From Ga0077536 sp943370145 (lineage in GTDB: Bacteria > Pseudomonadota > Gammaproteobacteria > Ga0077536), in the NCBI GenBank assembly GCA_943370145.1, contig CALRPY020000021.1, forward strand, positions 1 to 64,000: DNA of 64,000 nt, given 5' to 3'. Position 1 is the first letter of the stretch, and each line of letters starts with the position of its first letter. Positions 8,719 through 17,731 of this stretch are shown here, piece by piece. A program made the translations under genes and the position numbers. Under the pieces are notes generated by a model, which was not told the DNA's origin, did no database searches, and saw only the letters and a list, made by a program, of their open reading frames with translations.

Positions 8719-9342
8719 ATGAACTTCGACAAGCTGCTCTCGCGCTTGCTGGACAGTCCGCTGGCCGGCGGTGCCGCCGGCGGACTGCTGTCAGGCGGCC
8801 TGGTCACTGCCCTCGGCAGCAAGAACGGCCGCAAGGCGCTGGGCAGCGCGGCCAAGCTGGGGGGCGTGGCGGCCATCGGCGCCCTGGCCTACGCGGCCTT
8901 GCAGCGCTACCAGGCCCAGCAGGCCGCGCCAGCGCCCACGCCCACCCCGGCGCCGCCCCAGTCCGCGTCAGTGCTGCAACGTGAAGCCGCGATGCTGGTG
9001 CAGGCGATGATCTCCGCCGCGCGCGCGGATGGGGCGCTGGACGAGGGTGAACGCGCGCGCATCGGCGCGCGCCTGCGTGAGTTCGGCTTCGCGTCCGCCG
9101 ATTTCGACGCCGTCATGCGCCAGTGGGACGCCCCGTCCGACCCGCACCGCATCGCGTCGCTGGCGCGGTCGGAAGCCGAGGCTGCGGAGGTATACGCCGC
9201 TTCCCTGCTGGCCATCGAGATTGACCACTGGGCCGAGCAGGCCTACCTGCGCGAACTGAAGACGGCCCTTGGCTTGCCGGAGCAACTGACCGGCATGCTC
9301 GAAGCGGACGTGAGGCGCGAGGCTGTCGACCCGGCAGCCTGA
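8719..9342 (+). CDS. TerB-like DUF533 protein
   Basis: A 207-residue protein. The first ~65 residues are Gly/Ala-rich with a hydrophobic stretch (GVAAIGALAYAAL), followed by a Pro/Thr linker (APTPTPAPPQ). The last ~130 residues form the helical DUF533/TerB fold, with the acidic metal-binding-type motif ARADGALDEGE. Role unknown; family members are sometimes tied to tellurite resistance. AATGGAGG supplies the ribosome site for the ATG at 8719, and the ATG inside that sequence (8704) is therefore unlikely to be the start. The 240 bases between it and the flavoprotein gene show no clear signal. Confidence 0.85.
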   Translation: MNFDKLLSRLLDSPLAGGAAGGLLSGGLVTALGSKNGRKALGSAAKLGGVAAIGALAYAALQRYQAQQAAPAPTPTPAPPQSASVLQREAAMLVQAMISAARADGALDEGERARIGARLREFGFASADFDAVMRQWDAPSDPHRIASLARSEAEAAEVYAASLLAIEIDHWAEQAYLRELKTALGLPEQLTGMLEADVRREAVDPAA

Positions 9343-9441
9343 CCGGCAGCGCCGGAAGAGCACGCCGAATTGCCGGTCGGCAGGGCGGGGGAGGGGCGGC
9401 GCCGACCATGGCCCTCCCAAGACGCGTGAGGGTAGTCCGCT

Positions 9442-10494
9442 TCAGCCCGGCATCACGTGAATCGCGGCGACGGGCAGCGCGAGACGCACGTGCTGGCCGG
9501 CGCCGACACCCCGGCGCGCCAGGATGTGCTTGGGCGCCGACAGCACGAGCACGGCGCCGTTCGACACCTCGACGAACACCCGCACATCCCCGCCCACCGG
9601 GATCATCTTCACGACGCGGGCGCCGACCGTATTGACGACGTCCGCAGTCTCCTCGACCAGGCGCACGTCGTCACTGGCGACGCTGAAGGCCACCGGCCCG
9701 GGCGGCAGCCCGCTGGCCACCTCGAAGACGAGACCCTGCCAGGCCAGCCGTGGCCCCTGCGACGGGTGCGACAACTCGGCCGTGAACACGTTCTTGTGTC
9801 CCATCAGCCGGGCGACGTCCGATTCCGCCGGGTGGCGATAGACATACTCGGGCTCGCCCGCCTGCAGGGTTCGTCCCCGGCGCAGCACCACCATTCGATC
9901 GGCGAGCAATTGGGCTTCGGGAATCGAGTGGGTGACGAGCACCGTCGGGATCGCCAGGCGTGCGCGCAGTTCCGCGAGTTCCTCGTACAGCCGCTCCTTC
10001 GTCAACTGGTCCACCGCCGAGAACGGCTCGTCGAGCAGCAGCACTTCGGGCTGGCGGACCAGCGCGCGCGCCAGGCCCACACGCTGCTGCTGGCCGCCCG
10101 ACAGTTGCTGCGGCGAGCGCAGTTCGAGCCCGGCCATGTGCACGGAAGCCAGGGTCTGCCGCGCGAGGCACTCGCGCTGGACGCGCGTGCCGGCGGCAGC
10201 CGCCATGACGTTCTCCAGCACGTTCATGTGCGGGAACAGCGCGTAGCTCTGGAACACGAAGCCGACGGCCCGCCGGTGCGCGGGCACGTCGACGCCGTTG
10301 CGTGAGTCCAGCCAGATCGAGGCGCCGACCCGCACCCGCCCGCTCGCACCGTCCAGGAGACCGGCAATCGACTTCAGCAAGGTCGATTTGCCGGTGCCGG
10401 ACGGACCGACGATCGCAAGCAACTCCCCGGGCGCACACTCGAGACGGGCATCGAGCGCCGTGGGGCGCGTCTGGTGCAGGTCGACCTCCAGCAT
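9442..10494 (-). CDS. modC: Molybdate ABC transporter ATPase ModC
   Basis: A 350-residue ATPase that energises molybdate uptake at the inner membrane. Walker A (GPSGTGKST), Q-loop, ABC signature (LSGGQQQRVGLARAL) and Walker B (VLLLDEPFSAVD) are all present. The C-terminal ~100 residues are the molybdate-binding MOP/TOBE region (TGARVVKMIPVGGDVRVFVEV). The start codon overlaps the modB stop by one base (TGATG), which implies translational coupling. The gene is last in the modABC operon. Confidence 0.95.
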   Translation of the reverse strand: MLEVDLHQTRPTALDARLECAPGELLAIVGPSGTGKSTLLKSIAGLLDGASGRVRVGASIWLDSRNGVDVPAHRRAVGFVFQSYALFPHMNVLENVMAAAAGTRVQRECLARQTLASVHMAGLELRSPQQLSGGQQQRVGLARALVRQPEVLLLDEPFSAVDQLTKERLYEELAELRARLAIPTVLVTHSIPEAQLLADRMVVLRRGRTLQAGEPEYVYRHPAESDVARLMGHKNVFTAELSHPSQGPRLAWQGLVFEVASGLPPGPVAFSVASDDVRLVEETADVVNTVGARVVKMIPVGGDVRVFVEVSNGAVLVLSAPKHILARRGVGAGQHVRLALPVAAIHVMPG

Positions 10495-11156
10495 CAGAGC
10501 GCCCGTCCCTGGCGGCCCTGCCGCGCGGCGAGGCCCAGTGCGAGCACCGATACCAGCAGCAGCACTGCCGACATGAGGCCGGCGGACCGCATGTCGAAGG
10601 CCTGCACGCGGTCATAGATTGCGATGGCGACGGTGCGGGTCTCGCCCGGGATGTTGCCGCCGACCATCAGGACCACGCCGAATTCGCCGAGCGTGTGCGC
10701 GGCCGTCATCACGAGCCCCGTGAGCACACCGGGCCAGGCCAGCGGCAGCTCGACCCGCAGCAGCACCTGCCACGGGGTCATGCCGCACAGGCGCGCGGCC
10801 TGCAGGATTTCGCCGTTGATGCCCTCGAAGGCGCGCGTCATCGGGATGAGGGCAAACGGCACGTTGATCAGCACCGACGCGATGAGCAGGCCTTCGAAGG
10901 AGAAGGCCAGTGACTGTCCCGCCAGGCGCGCGTAGAGCACGCCCAGTGGGGAGCCGGCGCCCATGCCGACGAGCAGGTAGTAGCCGAGCACGGTCGGCGG
11001 CAACACGAGCGGCAGGTTCAGGGACGCTTCGAGCACCCACCGGAAACGCCACTGCGATCGCGCGAGCGGACGAGCAATGAGGATGCCCAACGGCAGGAGC
11101 ACCGCGCAGGTGCCGAGCGCGAGGATGAAGGAGAGGCGCAGCGCCGACCAGTCCAT
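10494..11156 (-). CDS. modB: Molybdate ABC transporter permease ModB
   Basis: A 220-residue inner-membrane permease with about five hydrophobic segments, starting MDWSALRLSF. The EAA-loop that docks ModC is visible as EILQAARLCGMTPWQVLLRVELPLAWPG. The open frame runs far upstream through modA, but the conserved N-terminus and the TGATG junction with modA fix the start at 11156. It works with the ModA receptor and ModC ATPase of the same operon. Confidence 0.95.
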   Translation of the reverse strand: MDWSALRLSFILALGTCAVLLPLGILIARPLARSQWRFRWVLEASLNLPLVLPPTVLGYYLLVGMGAGSPLGVLYARLAGQSLAFSFEGLLIASVLINVPFALIPMTRAFEGINGEILQAARLCGMTPWQVLLRVELPLAWPGVLTGLVMTAAHTLGEFGVVLMVGGNIPGETRTVAIAIYDRVQAFDMRSAGLMSAVLLLVSVLALGLAARQGRQGRAL

Positions 11157-11935
11157 CACGGCGGGGACAGGGCGAAGCCGTAGCGCTCGAAAACCTCGCG
11201 CGCGGCCGGCTGCAGCAGGAAAGCGTAGAAGCCATGCGCCGCAGGCCCGGCCCGCCGCAGCAGCACCATGCGCTGGCGCAGCGGGGGGTGCAGCGTGTCG
11301 GGCAGCCTGACCCAGGAACCGCGGCCGGCCAGCGCCGGCGACAGCGCGAGCGAAAGCGCGAAGATGCCGCCGTCGCAATCCCCGCCGAGCGCGAACTGCG
11401 CGGCCTGCGAGACGTTTTCGCCGAGCACGATCCGGGGTTCGAGCAGGCTCCACAGACCGCGCGCCTGGAGTGCCGCGCGCGCGGCGCGCCCGTACGGCGC
11501 GTGTTCCGGGTTGGCGAGCGCAAGGCGCCGGATCCTGCCGGCGCGCAGCGCCGCTTCGAGACCGGCCAGGTTTTCATCCGGCGTGAAGCCGGCGGCGGCG
11601 CCGGCGTACAGCACGAGCCTGCCGACGCCGTAGAGCGCACCCCCGTCGACGGTCAGATCACGTTCGACCAGACGGTGCACGAAAGCCTCGTCCGCGGACA
11701 TGAAGATATCGAAGGGCGCGCCCTGGATGATCTGCTGGGCGAGGTTGCCCGAGGAACCATAGGCCACGCGGGGGGCAGGTCCACCAGCCTCGGCATAGGT
11801 GGCCACGAGTTCATCGAGCGCGAACTTGAGATCCGAGGCCGCCGCGATCGTCGGCGGCTGCGCCGCGTGCAGGGTGGACGTGGCCCCGGCGAGGCAGAGC
11901 GCCAGCGCGAGCAGCAGGGCACGGGCGAGGTTCAT
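11156..11935 (-). CDS. modA: Molybdate-binding periplasmic protein ModA
   Basis: A 259-residue periplasmic substrate-binding protein. A signal peptide (MNLARALLLALALCLAGATSTLHA) sets the start, although the frame is open to 12052. The mature part begins IAAASDLKFALDEL and includes VAYGSSGNLAQQI and PFDIFMSADE, the Ser-rich oxyanion-binding blocks of ModA. It is the first gene of modABC. No ModE-type palindrome or molybdenum-cofactor riboswitch was recognised in the 126 bases upstream, so regulation is not evident. Confidence 0.93.
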   Translation of the reverse strand: MNLARALLLALALCLAGATSTLHAAQPPTIAAASDLKFALDELVATYAEAGGPAPRVAYGSSGNLAQQIIQGAPFDIFMSADEAFVHRLVERDLTVDGGALYGVGRLVLYAGAAAGFTPDENLAGLEAALRAGRIRRLALANPEHAPYGRAARAALQARGLWSLLEPRIVLGENVSQAAQFALGGDCDGGIFALSLALSPALAGRGSWVRLPDTLHPPLRQRMVLLRRAGPAAHGFYAFLLQPAAREVFERYGFALSPP

Positions 11936-12061
11936 GGCCGCCTGGCTTGTGGCATCGGGTCCGGGGTGCCGGGGGCGTCCCGCGGGGGCAGCCGGCGGCA
12001 CACGGCCGGGCTGCCCGGACCTTTCAGGCGTGCGCGAGGCGTGCAGGGGCAAGTGGCCGGC

Positions 12062-12478
12062 TCAGGGTGTCGGCGGCGGCGCCGGCTGCCCGGCAATCCG
12101 TGGCAGGTCCGCGTCGATGCAGGCCCAGGAAGGCGCACTCGCGGTCCAGATCGTCGACTCGGGTTTGCCGAGTTCCGGATCATCGAGCGTGCCTGCGCGC
12201 ACGATGATGAACTGGGGCCGAACCTCCGCTTCGCTGAACAGCGGCGTGCCGCACCCGGCGCAGAAGCGACGATGCATGACGTTGCCACTGTCGGCCACGC
12301 TGCGGTAGTCGCGCATCTCGCCGTCAATCCTGATGGCCGCGCTGGGAAAGACGACGTTGACCGTTCCGCTGCCGGCGCCCAGGTACTGGCACAGGCGGCA
12401 CCAGCAGGCTCGCACCGATATCGGCGCGGCATCGATTGCGTAGCGCACGGCGCCGCAGAGACATCCACCCGTGACCAT
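12062..12478 (-). CDS. GFA (CENP-V/GFA) family zinc protein
   Basis: A 138-residue protein of the glutathione-dependent formaldehyde-activating family, small beta-rich zinc proteins. Cysteines 6 and 8 (GGCLCGAVRY), 25, 27 and 30 (ACWCRLC) and a later pair in RRFCAGCGTPLF form the typical zinc sites. Founding members were proposed to help form S-hydroxymethylglutathione, but most homologues have no proven activity. It lies upstream of modA on the same strand, separated by 126 bases, so it is probably not part of that operon. It is divergent from the VOC gene. Confidence 0.88.
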   Translation of the reverse strand: MVTGGCLCGAVRYAIDAAPISVRACWCRLCQYLGAGSGTVNVVFPSAAIRIDGEMRDYRSVADSGNVMHRRFCAGCGTPLFSEAEVRPQFIIVRAGTLDDPELGKPESTIWTASAPSWACIDADLPRIAGQPAPPPTP

Positions 12479-12670
12479 TTATCCTCCTGCCCATGCACGT
12501 GACCAAGACCCGCACAATGTAACCACGAAGGGCGTGCAGGGCACGGGGAAATTGCGGCGCGCCGGCCCCGCCCCGGCTGATGCCTCGCCCGGGGCGTGCG
12601 AGGCGGGCGGATGTGCGGCATAGTGCCGTGGGCCGCGCGCGCGGCCCCAGTCCAAGCAGGGAATCTCAAC

Positions 12671-13351
12671 GTGGAACTCGCTCGCGCCGGCTTCGACGTC
12701 GGCCTCTTCACGAACCGCACCGACGAGCAACTTCGATTCTGGCAGTACGAGGTCGGGCTCGCCTACGACCATCTGGGCAAGCTCGGCGGCGGGATCCACC
12801 AGCACCGCCATCACCTGTTCGGCGCCGTGCTGAAAATGAACGCTGCGCGCGACCCGTTGCCTTCGCTGCCCCCGACCGGCTACCGGGCGCTGCGCATCGC
12901 CGAACCGGGCCTCGGCATACCGCGGGACCTGCTGGACCCCGACGGCAACCGCGTGGCGCTCGTGCCGCCCGGTGACGAGGGCACGCAAAGCTACGACCTC
13001 CTGCTCGAGGTCAGCGACGTTGACCGGCATGCCCGTTTCTTTCGCGAGGTGCTCGGCCTGCCGCTGGACGCCACTGGCGCCGTTCTCGTCGGTGATGCCC
13101 GCCTGTGCTTCACGGGCGGCGCCCGCCCCGCGCGCAGCCCCGACTGGCGCGGGCCTGGCCTGCGCTACATCACGCTGCAGGTCCGCGACGCGCGGGCCGC
13201 GCTGGCGGCCGCGGTTGCCGGCGGCGCGGAAGCGGCGGATCCGCTGCGCGACCTCGGCGAACTCGTGCGCTTCGCATTCATCCGTGACCCGGACGGAAAC
13301 TTCATCGAACTGAGCGAGCGCACCAGCTTCACCGGGCGGCCACTGTGCTGA
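12671..13351 (+). CDS. VOC (glyoxalase/dioxygenase fold) family protein
   Basis: A 226-residue protein with two vicinal-oxygen-chelate modules. Each ends with the family's D-P-D/E-G-N motif: LLDPDGNRVALV near residue 100 and IRDPDGNFIELSE near 210. In the second module SYDLLLEVSDVDRHARFFREVLGLPL gives the typical start of a module. A GTG start at 12671 is chosen because it follows an AGGGA ribosome site and the fold begins soon after. An upstream ATG in frame at 12596 looks noncoding. The substrate is unknown. It may be co-transcribed with the MFS gene 27 bases downstream. Confidence 0.75.
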   Translation: MELARAGFDVGLFTNRTDEQLRFWQYEVGLAYDHLGKLGGGIHQHRHHLFGAVLKMNAARDPLPSLPPTGYRALRIAEPGLGIPRDLLDPDGNRVALVPPGDEGTQSYDLLLEVSDVDRHARFFREVLGLPLDATGAVLVGDARLCFTGGARPARSPDWRGPGLRYITLQVRDARAALAAAVAGGAEAADPLRDLGELVRFAFIRDPDGNFIELSERTSFTGRPLC

Positions 13352-13378
13352 GCCGCCCGCCTGCCGGGCGGTGCGGCC

Positions 13379-14608
13379 ATGACTGACGCCAGCCTGCCGC
13401 TCGCGGGGGCAACGCCCTTGCGCGCCGACGCCCGCGTGATGGGTTGTGTCGGCCTGGCCCATATGCTCAGCCACTTCTTCCAGCTCATACTCGCGCCGCT
13501 GCTGCCGTGGGTGAAGGCGGAATTCGGCCTGAGTTTCGCGGCGCTGGGCTTCGTGATGACCGTGCTGTTCGTGGTGTCGGGCTGCGTACAGGCACTGGCG
13601 GGCTTCATCGTGGACCGCCACGGCCCCGGTCCGACCCTCGCCGCGGGCCTCGCCTGCTTCGTCGCCTCGGCGCTGGTGCTCGCCGCGAGCGATGGTTACG
13701 CGATGCTGCTGCTCGGTGCGGCCTTGGCCGGCATCGGCAACGGGGTCTTCCACCCGGTCGATTTCTCGCTGCTGAACCAGCGCGTCACGCCCTCCCGCCT
13801 GGGTCCCGCCTACTCCGTGCATGGCCTGACCGGCAGCCTCGGCTGGGCGCTCGCGCCGGTGTTCCTGGTGGGTCTCGCGCTGCCCTTCGGCTGGCGGACA
13901 AGCCTTGCCGCGGCAGCGACGCTGCCGCTGCTGGTCGGCGCCGTGCTGCTGGCCAACCGGGACATGTTCGAACGGCCCGCCGTCGCGACGTCGGCGGCGC
14001 GGGCCGCCGCGCCGCCGGTGCTGGCCTTCCTGCGGAACCCCGCGATCTGGTGGTGCTTCGCGTTCTTCGCAATCGTTGCGGTGGCCGCGAGCGGCGTGCA
14101 GAATTTCGCGCCCACGGTCTTCGCGTCGGTATACGCCGTCGGCGTGTCCACCGCGGCGCTCAGCGTCACCCTGTTCATGCTCGCGAGCGCGCTCGGCATG
14201 CTGGCGGGCGGCTGGCTCGTGATGCGACAGCGGCAGCTCGAGCGCAACATCGCCCTGGCCCTGGCATTGTCGGTGGCCGGTGCGGTGCTCATCGGACTGT
14301 CGGTGCTGCCGGCCGGGCTCGCCCTCGCGGCGATTGCGGTGATGGGTTTCGGCAGCGGGCTGTCAGGACCGAGCCGCGACATGCTGATTCGCCAGGCGAC
14401 GCCGCGCGGGGCAACCGGCAGGGTGTACGGCGTCGTGTACTCGGGCCTGGACCTCGGTATCGCCGCCGGGCCCGTCGCCTTCGGCAGCATGCTCGATCGC
14501 GGTTACGCCGGCGCAGTCTTCCACGGCATCGGCGCGTGCCTGCTGCTCGCGATGCTGGCCGCGCGACAGGTGGCGCTGCGCACGGCGCCCGCAGGCGACG
14601 CGCGCTGA
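13379..14608 (+). CDS. MFS transporter
   Basis: A 409-residue inner-membrane protein with twelve predicted hydrophobic segments. The loop after helix 2 has DRHGPGPT at the motif A position, and GNGVFHPVDFSLLNQ in the N-terminal half resembles the fosmidomycin-resistance branch of MFS exporters. The C-terminal half repeats the fold (LAAIAVMGFGSGLSGPSRDM). Substrate and direction are unknown. It sits between the VOC gene and an aminotransferase gene with short gaps (27 and 38 bases), so the three may be co-transcribed. Confidence 0.88.
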   Translation: MTDASLPLAGATPLRADARVMGCVGLAHMLSHFFQLILAPLLPWVKAEFGLSFAALGFVMTVLFVVSGCVQALAGFIVDRHGPGPTLAAGLACFVASALVLAASDGYAMLLLGAALAGIGNGVFHPVDFSLLNQRVTPSRLGPAYSVHGLTGSLGWALAPVFLVGLALPFGWRTSLAAAATLPLLVGAVLLANRDMFERPAVATSAARAAAPPVLAFLRNPAIWWCFAFFAIVAVAASGVQNFAPTVFASVYAVGVSTAALSVTLFMLASALGMLAGGWLVMRQRQLERNIALALALSVAGAVLIGLSVLPAGLALAAIAVMGFGSGLSGPSRDMLIRQATPRGATGRVYGVVYSGLDLGIAAGPVAFGSMLDRGYAGAVFHGIGACLLLAMLAARQVALRTAPAGDAR

Positions 14609-14646
14609 ACGGACTTTTCCGGCAATCCAGACGAAGGAACAGGCAG

Positions 14647-15855
14647 ATGAAATTCGCGGACTATCCCACCAGCAGGCTCATGGACATCACCGCCCGGCCG
14701 GAACTCGTGTTCGTGCGTGGCGAAGGCTCATGGCTGTGGGATCACAATGGCAAACGCTACCTCGACTTCGTGCAGGGCTGGGCGGTGAACGCGCTGGGCC
14801 ACTCCCCGCAGTGCATCGTCGAGGCCCTCGCCGCGCAGGCACCCAGGCTCATCACGCCGAGCCCGGCGTTCTACAACGAACCTTCGCTGCGCCTCGCCGA
14901 ACTGCTGACCCGCGAATCCTGCTTCGACCGCGTATTCTTCGCGAACAGTGGTGCCGAAGCGAACGAAGGCGCGATCAAGCTCGCCCGCAAGTGGGGTCGC
15001 AAGCACAAGGGCGGCGCCCACGAGATCATCACGACGGTCAACAGCTTCCACGGCCGCACGCTGGCGACGATGTCGGCTTCGGGCAAGCCGGGCTGGGACA
15101 CGATGTTCGCGCCGCAGGTGCCCGGCTTTCCGAAGGCCGAGTTCAATAACCTGGAGTCGGTCGCGGCGCTGATCACGGACCAGACCGTCGCCATCATGCT
15201 CGAACCCGTGCAAGGCGAGGGCGGCGTCAACTGTGCGACGCCCGGGTTCATGCAGGGCCTGCGCCGGCTCGCCGATCAGCACGGCCTGCTGCTGATCTGC
15301 GACGAGGTGCAGACCGGCATCGGTCGCCTCGGGCACCTGTTCGGCTACCAGCACTTCGCCGTCGAGCCGGACATCATGACCTTGGGCAAGGGCATCGGTG
15401 GCGGCGTGCCGCTCGCCGCGCTGCTCGCGAAGGAGCACGCGAGCGTGTTCGAGCACGGTGACCAGGGCGGCACCTACAACGGCAATCCCCTGATGGCGGC
15501 AGTGGGTCTAGCGGTCGTTCAGGCAGTGATGCAGCCGGCATTCCTCGAGCGCGTGCGCGCGAATGGCGCCTACCTTGCCGCGGCGCTGACCAGGCTTGGC
15601 GGCGAACTCGGGCTCGGCGCCGAGCGTGGCATCGGCCTGCTGCGCGCGCTGGAACTCAAGCGCGACATCGGCAGCGGCGTCGTCAGCAGCGCACGCGACG
15701 GCCTGGCCGGCCAGCCGCGCTGGGAGAACGCAGGCCTGCTGCTCAACTCGCCGCGTCCGGCGCTGCTGCGCTTCATGCCGGCGCTGAACGTGACGACCGA
15801 CGAGATCGACCTGATGCTCGACGGCCTGCGCATCGCAATCGGCATGCAGGCCTGA
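14647..15855 (+). CDS. Class III aminotransferase, acetylornithine type
   Basis: A 402-residue PLP enzyme that closely resembles acetylornithine aminotransferase (ArgD). Key blocks are FVQGWAVNALGHSP, FFANSGAEANEGAIKLARKW (PLP phosphate site), NSFHGRTLATMS, and LICDEVQTGIGR followed by TLGKGIGGGVPL with the Schiff-base lysine. The reaction would be transfer of an amino group from N-acetylornithine to 2-oxoglutarate in arginine synthesis or its reverse. A related omega-aminotransferase role cannot be excluded. The frame is open far upstream but an AAGGA site precedes the ATG at 14647, where homology begins. Confidence 0.88.
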   Translation: MKFADYPTSRLMDITARPELVFVRGEGSWLWDHNGKRYLDFVQGWAVNALGHSPQCIVEALAAQAPRLITPSPAFYNEPSLRLAELLTRESCFDRVFFANSGAEANEGAIKLARKWGRKHKGGAHEIITTVNSFHGRTLATMSASGKPGWDTMFAPQVPGFPKAEFNNLESVAALITDQTVAIMLEPVQGEGGVNCATPGFMQGLRRLADQHGLLLICDEVQTGIGRLGHLFGYQHFAVEPDIMTLGKGIGGGVPLAALLAKEHASVFEHGDQGGTYNGNPLMAAVGLAVVQAVMQPAFLERVRANGAYLAAALTRLGGELGLGAERGIGLLRALELKRDIGSGVVSSARDGLAGQPRWENAGLLLNSPRPALLRFMPALNVTTDEIDLMLDGLRIAIGMQA

Positions 15856-15940
15856 GGTCTGTTCCGCGTCAACGCCGTGCCTACCCGGCCGGCACGGTGC
15901 ATGACGCGCTCCGCTCTTCGGACTAAGCGCTTTCAGTACG

Positions 15941-15967
15941 GCGGGCCGCCACCTGACGGCGGCCCGC
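15941..15967 (+). terminator. GC hairpin downstream of the aminotransferase gene
   Basis: GCGGGCCGCC and GGCGGCCCGC form a perfect 10-bp stem with a 7-base loop, 86 bases after the aminotransferase stop and about 100 bases before the next gene. There is no U-tract after it, so it may stabilise the 3' end or assist another terminator. Confidence 0.45.
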
Positions 15968-16065
15968 AAAGTGCCTCGTCGGCGCTTGCTGGCTCAGGTT
16001 GACAGTCTCACGGTCGCGTGTGCGACCATCCCCTTGCAGGCATCAACAACAGTGGAGGGGAGCAG

Positions 16066-17034
16066 ATGGCCGGATTCCGTTGGGGGATGATCGGATCTTC
16101 GGGTTGGGCGGATCACACGTTTGCGCCGGCGATTGGCCGTGCGCGCGGCAACCAGCTCGTTGCAGTCCTCGGCTCGAAGCCGGCGGGCGCCGCCGCCTTC
16201 GCGGCGAAGCATCCGGTGGAGGCCGCCTATTCGAAGCTCGACGAGTTTCTCGCCCACCCCGACCTCGACGCCGTGTGGATTGCGAGTCCGCCCGATCTCC
16301 ACTGCGCGCAGGCGCTCGCCGCGCTGGCCGCCGGCAAGCACGTCTTGTGCGAGAAGCCGATGGCCGTGTCCGTTGCCGAGTGCAAGGCAATGACGAAGGC
16401 GGCCACCAAGGCGGGCAGGGAACTCCGGATCGGGTTCAACAACCGCTCGCACCCGGCGCTGCAGAAGCTGGCCAAGGCCATCGCCGCCGGCAAGTTCGGC
16501 GAGGCGCTGGAGGCCCGCGTGCAGGTCTATCATCCCTACCCGGCGCCGCCGCCGGCATGGCGACAGAACCGCAAGCGCAGCGGCGGCTGGGCCATCGGCG
16601 ACGTCGGCACCCATCTGCTCGATATCCTGCGCTGGCTGATGCAGTCCGAAGCCAGCGCCGTCAGCGGTCACCTGACGAACCGCTGCTGGGGCTTCAAGAC
16701 CGATGACCACGCGCAGGTCAGCGTGAAATTCAGGAACGGCGCGATCGGCAGCATCACCGCCTGCACTGGCGCGGCCGGCGGCGCGCCGCGCGTCGAGTTC
16801 TATGGCACCAAGGGCTACTTCGCGCTGCGCGGCGGGCTGTTCGGCATGGCGGGCGATCTGGAGACAGGGCTCAAGGGCCAGGCAGCCAGGTTCGAGAAGA
16901 TCGATGCCTTCGACACCTACGGCGGTGAAGTCGAGGCCTTCTCGGCCCAGGCCCGCGGCAGGGCGACGAGCCTTGCCAGCGGCGCGGACGGCGCTGCGAA
17001 TATCGCAATCGTCGCCGACGCGCGCGGCTGGTAG
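16066..17034 (+). CDS. Gfo/Idh/MocA family NAD(P) oxidoreductase
   Basis: A 322-residue cytosolic dehydrogenase. The N-terminal Rossmann half starts FRWGMIGSSGWADHTF and ends with HVLCEKPMAVS, the conserved EKP motif. The C-terminal alpha/beta domain includes GGWAIGDVGTHLLDILRWL, which carries the catalytic Asp and His of sugar-type family members. The substrate is unknown, probably a polyol, sugar or related hydroxy compound. GGAGG sits before the ATG at 16066; the longer frame to 16018 lacks a ribosome site. A consensus TTGACA at 15999-16004 may be its -35, but no good -10 follows. The CoA-transferase genes follow 16 bases downstream. Confidence 0.88.
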   Translation: MAGFRWGMIGSSGWADHTFAPAIGRARGNQLVAVLGSKPAGAAAFAAKHPVEAAYSKLDEFLAHPDLDAVWIASPPDLHCAQALAALAAGKHVLCEKPMAVSVAECKAMTKAATKAGRELRIGFNNRSHPALQKLAKAIAAGKFGEALEARVQVYHPYPAPPPAWRQNRKRSGGWAIGDVGTHLLDILRWLMQSEASAVSGHLTNRCWGFKTDDHAQVSVKFRNGAIGSITACTGAAGGAPRVEFYGTKGYFALRGGLFGMAGDLETGLKGQAARFEKIDAFDTYGGEVEAFSAQARGRATSLASGADGAANIAIVADARGW

Positions 17035-17050
17035 GGGAGGCGACCCGGCG

Positions 17051-17731
17051 ATGATCGACAAGACCATCGCCAACGCCCGCGCCGCGCTTGCCGACGTGCC
17101 GGATGGCGCGACGGTGATGATCGGCGGCTTCGGCGGCGCGGGCCAGCCGAATGAACTCATCGAGGCGCTGGTCGCGCAGGGCGCCCGCGATCTGACGGTT
17201 GTCAGCAACAACGCGGGCAACGGCGACAGCGGTCTCGCCGCGCTGCTGGCGGCGCGGCGCGTGCGGCGCATCGTGTGTTCGTTTCCGCGGCAGGCCGACT
17301 CCCACGTCTTCGACGCACTCTACCGCGCTGGCGAACTCGAGCTCGAACTCGTGCCGCAGGGCAATCTTGCGGAGCGGATCCGCGCCGCGGGCGCGGGCAT
17401 CGGTGCGTTCTACACGCCGACCGCTTACGGCACGCAGCTTGCCGAGGGCAAGGAAACGCGCGAGATCGACGGCCGTCACTACGTGCTGGAATACCCGCTG
17501 CGCGCCGACTACGCGCTGATCAAGGCGCGCCAGGGCGATCGCTGGGGCAATCTCGTCTATCGCAAGACTGCGCGCAATTTCGGGCCCGTCATGGCCGCCG
17601 CCGCGCGCTGCACGATTGCCCAGGTCGATGAAGTCGTCCCGCTGGGGGCGCTCGACCCGGAAGCGGTCGTCACGCCCGGCATCTACGTCCAGCGGCTGGT
17701 CGCAATCGCCGGCACGGGCGGTGGACGATGA
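17051..17731 (+). CDS. 3-oxoacid CoA-transferase family, subunit A
   Basis: A 226-residue alpha subunit of a two-subunit class I CoA-transferase (PcaI/AtoD/ScoA type). GATVMIGGFGGAGQPNELI is the signature of this subunit, followed by LTVVSNNAG and an oxyanion region GNLAERIRAAGAGIGAFYTP. The known reaction is CoA exchange between succinyl-CoA or acetyl-CoA and a 3-oxoacid. The start at 17051 is fixed by homology, though the frame is open to 16802 inside the previous gene. Its stop overlaps the next gene's start (ATGA), as usual for stoichiometric subunits. Confidence 0.93.
   Translation: MIDKTIANARAALADVPDGATVMIGGFGGAGQPNELIEALVAQGARDLTVVSNNAGNGDSGLAALLAARRVRRIVCSFPRQADSHVFDALYRAGELELELVPQGNLAERIRAAGAGIGAFYTPTAYGTQLAEGKETREIDGRHYVLEYPLRADYALIKARQGDRWGNLVYRKTARNFGPVMAAAARCTIAQVDEVVPLGALDPEAVVTPGIYVQRLVAIAGTGGGR

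Noticed and set aside
11936..12061. ModE operator or molybdenum-cofactor riboswitch before modA
   Set aside because: No TATAT-type palindrome or recognisable aptamer was found in this GC-rich stretch.
13444..14646. Upstream extension of the aminotransferase frame to 803 residues
   Set aside because: The extension overlaps the MFS gene in another frame and is Arg/Gly-rich; homology and the ribosome site begin at 14647.
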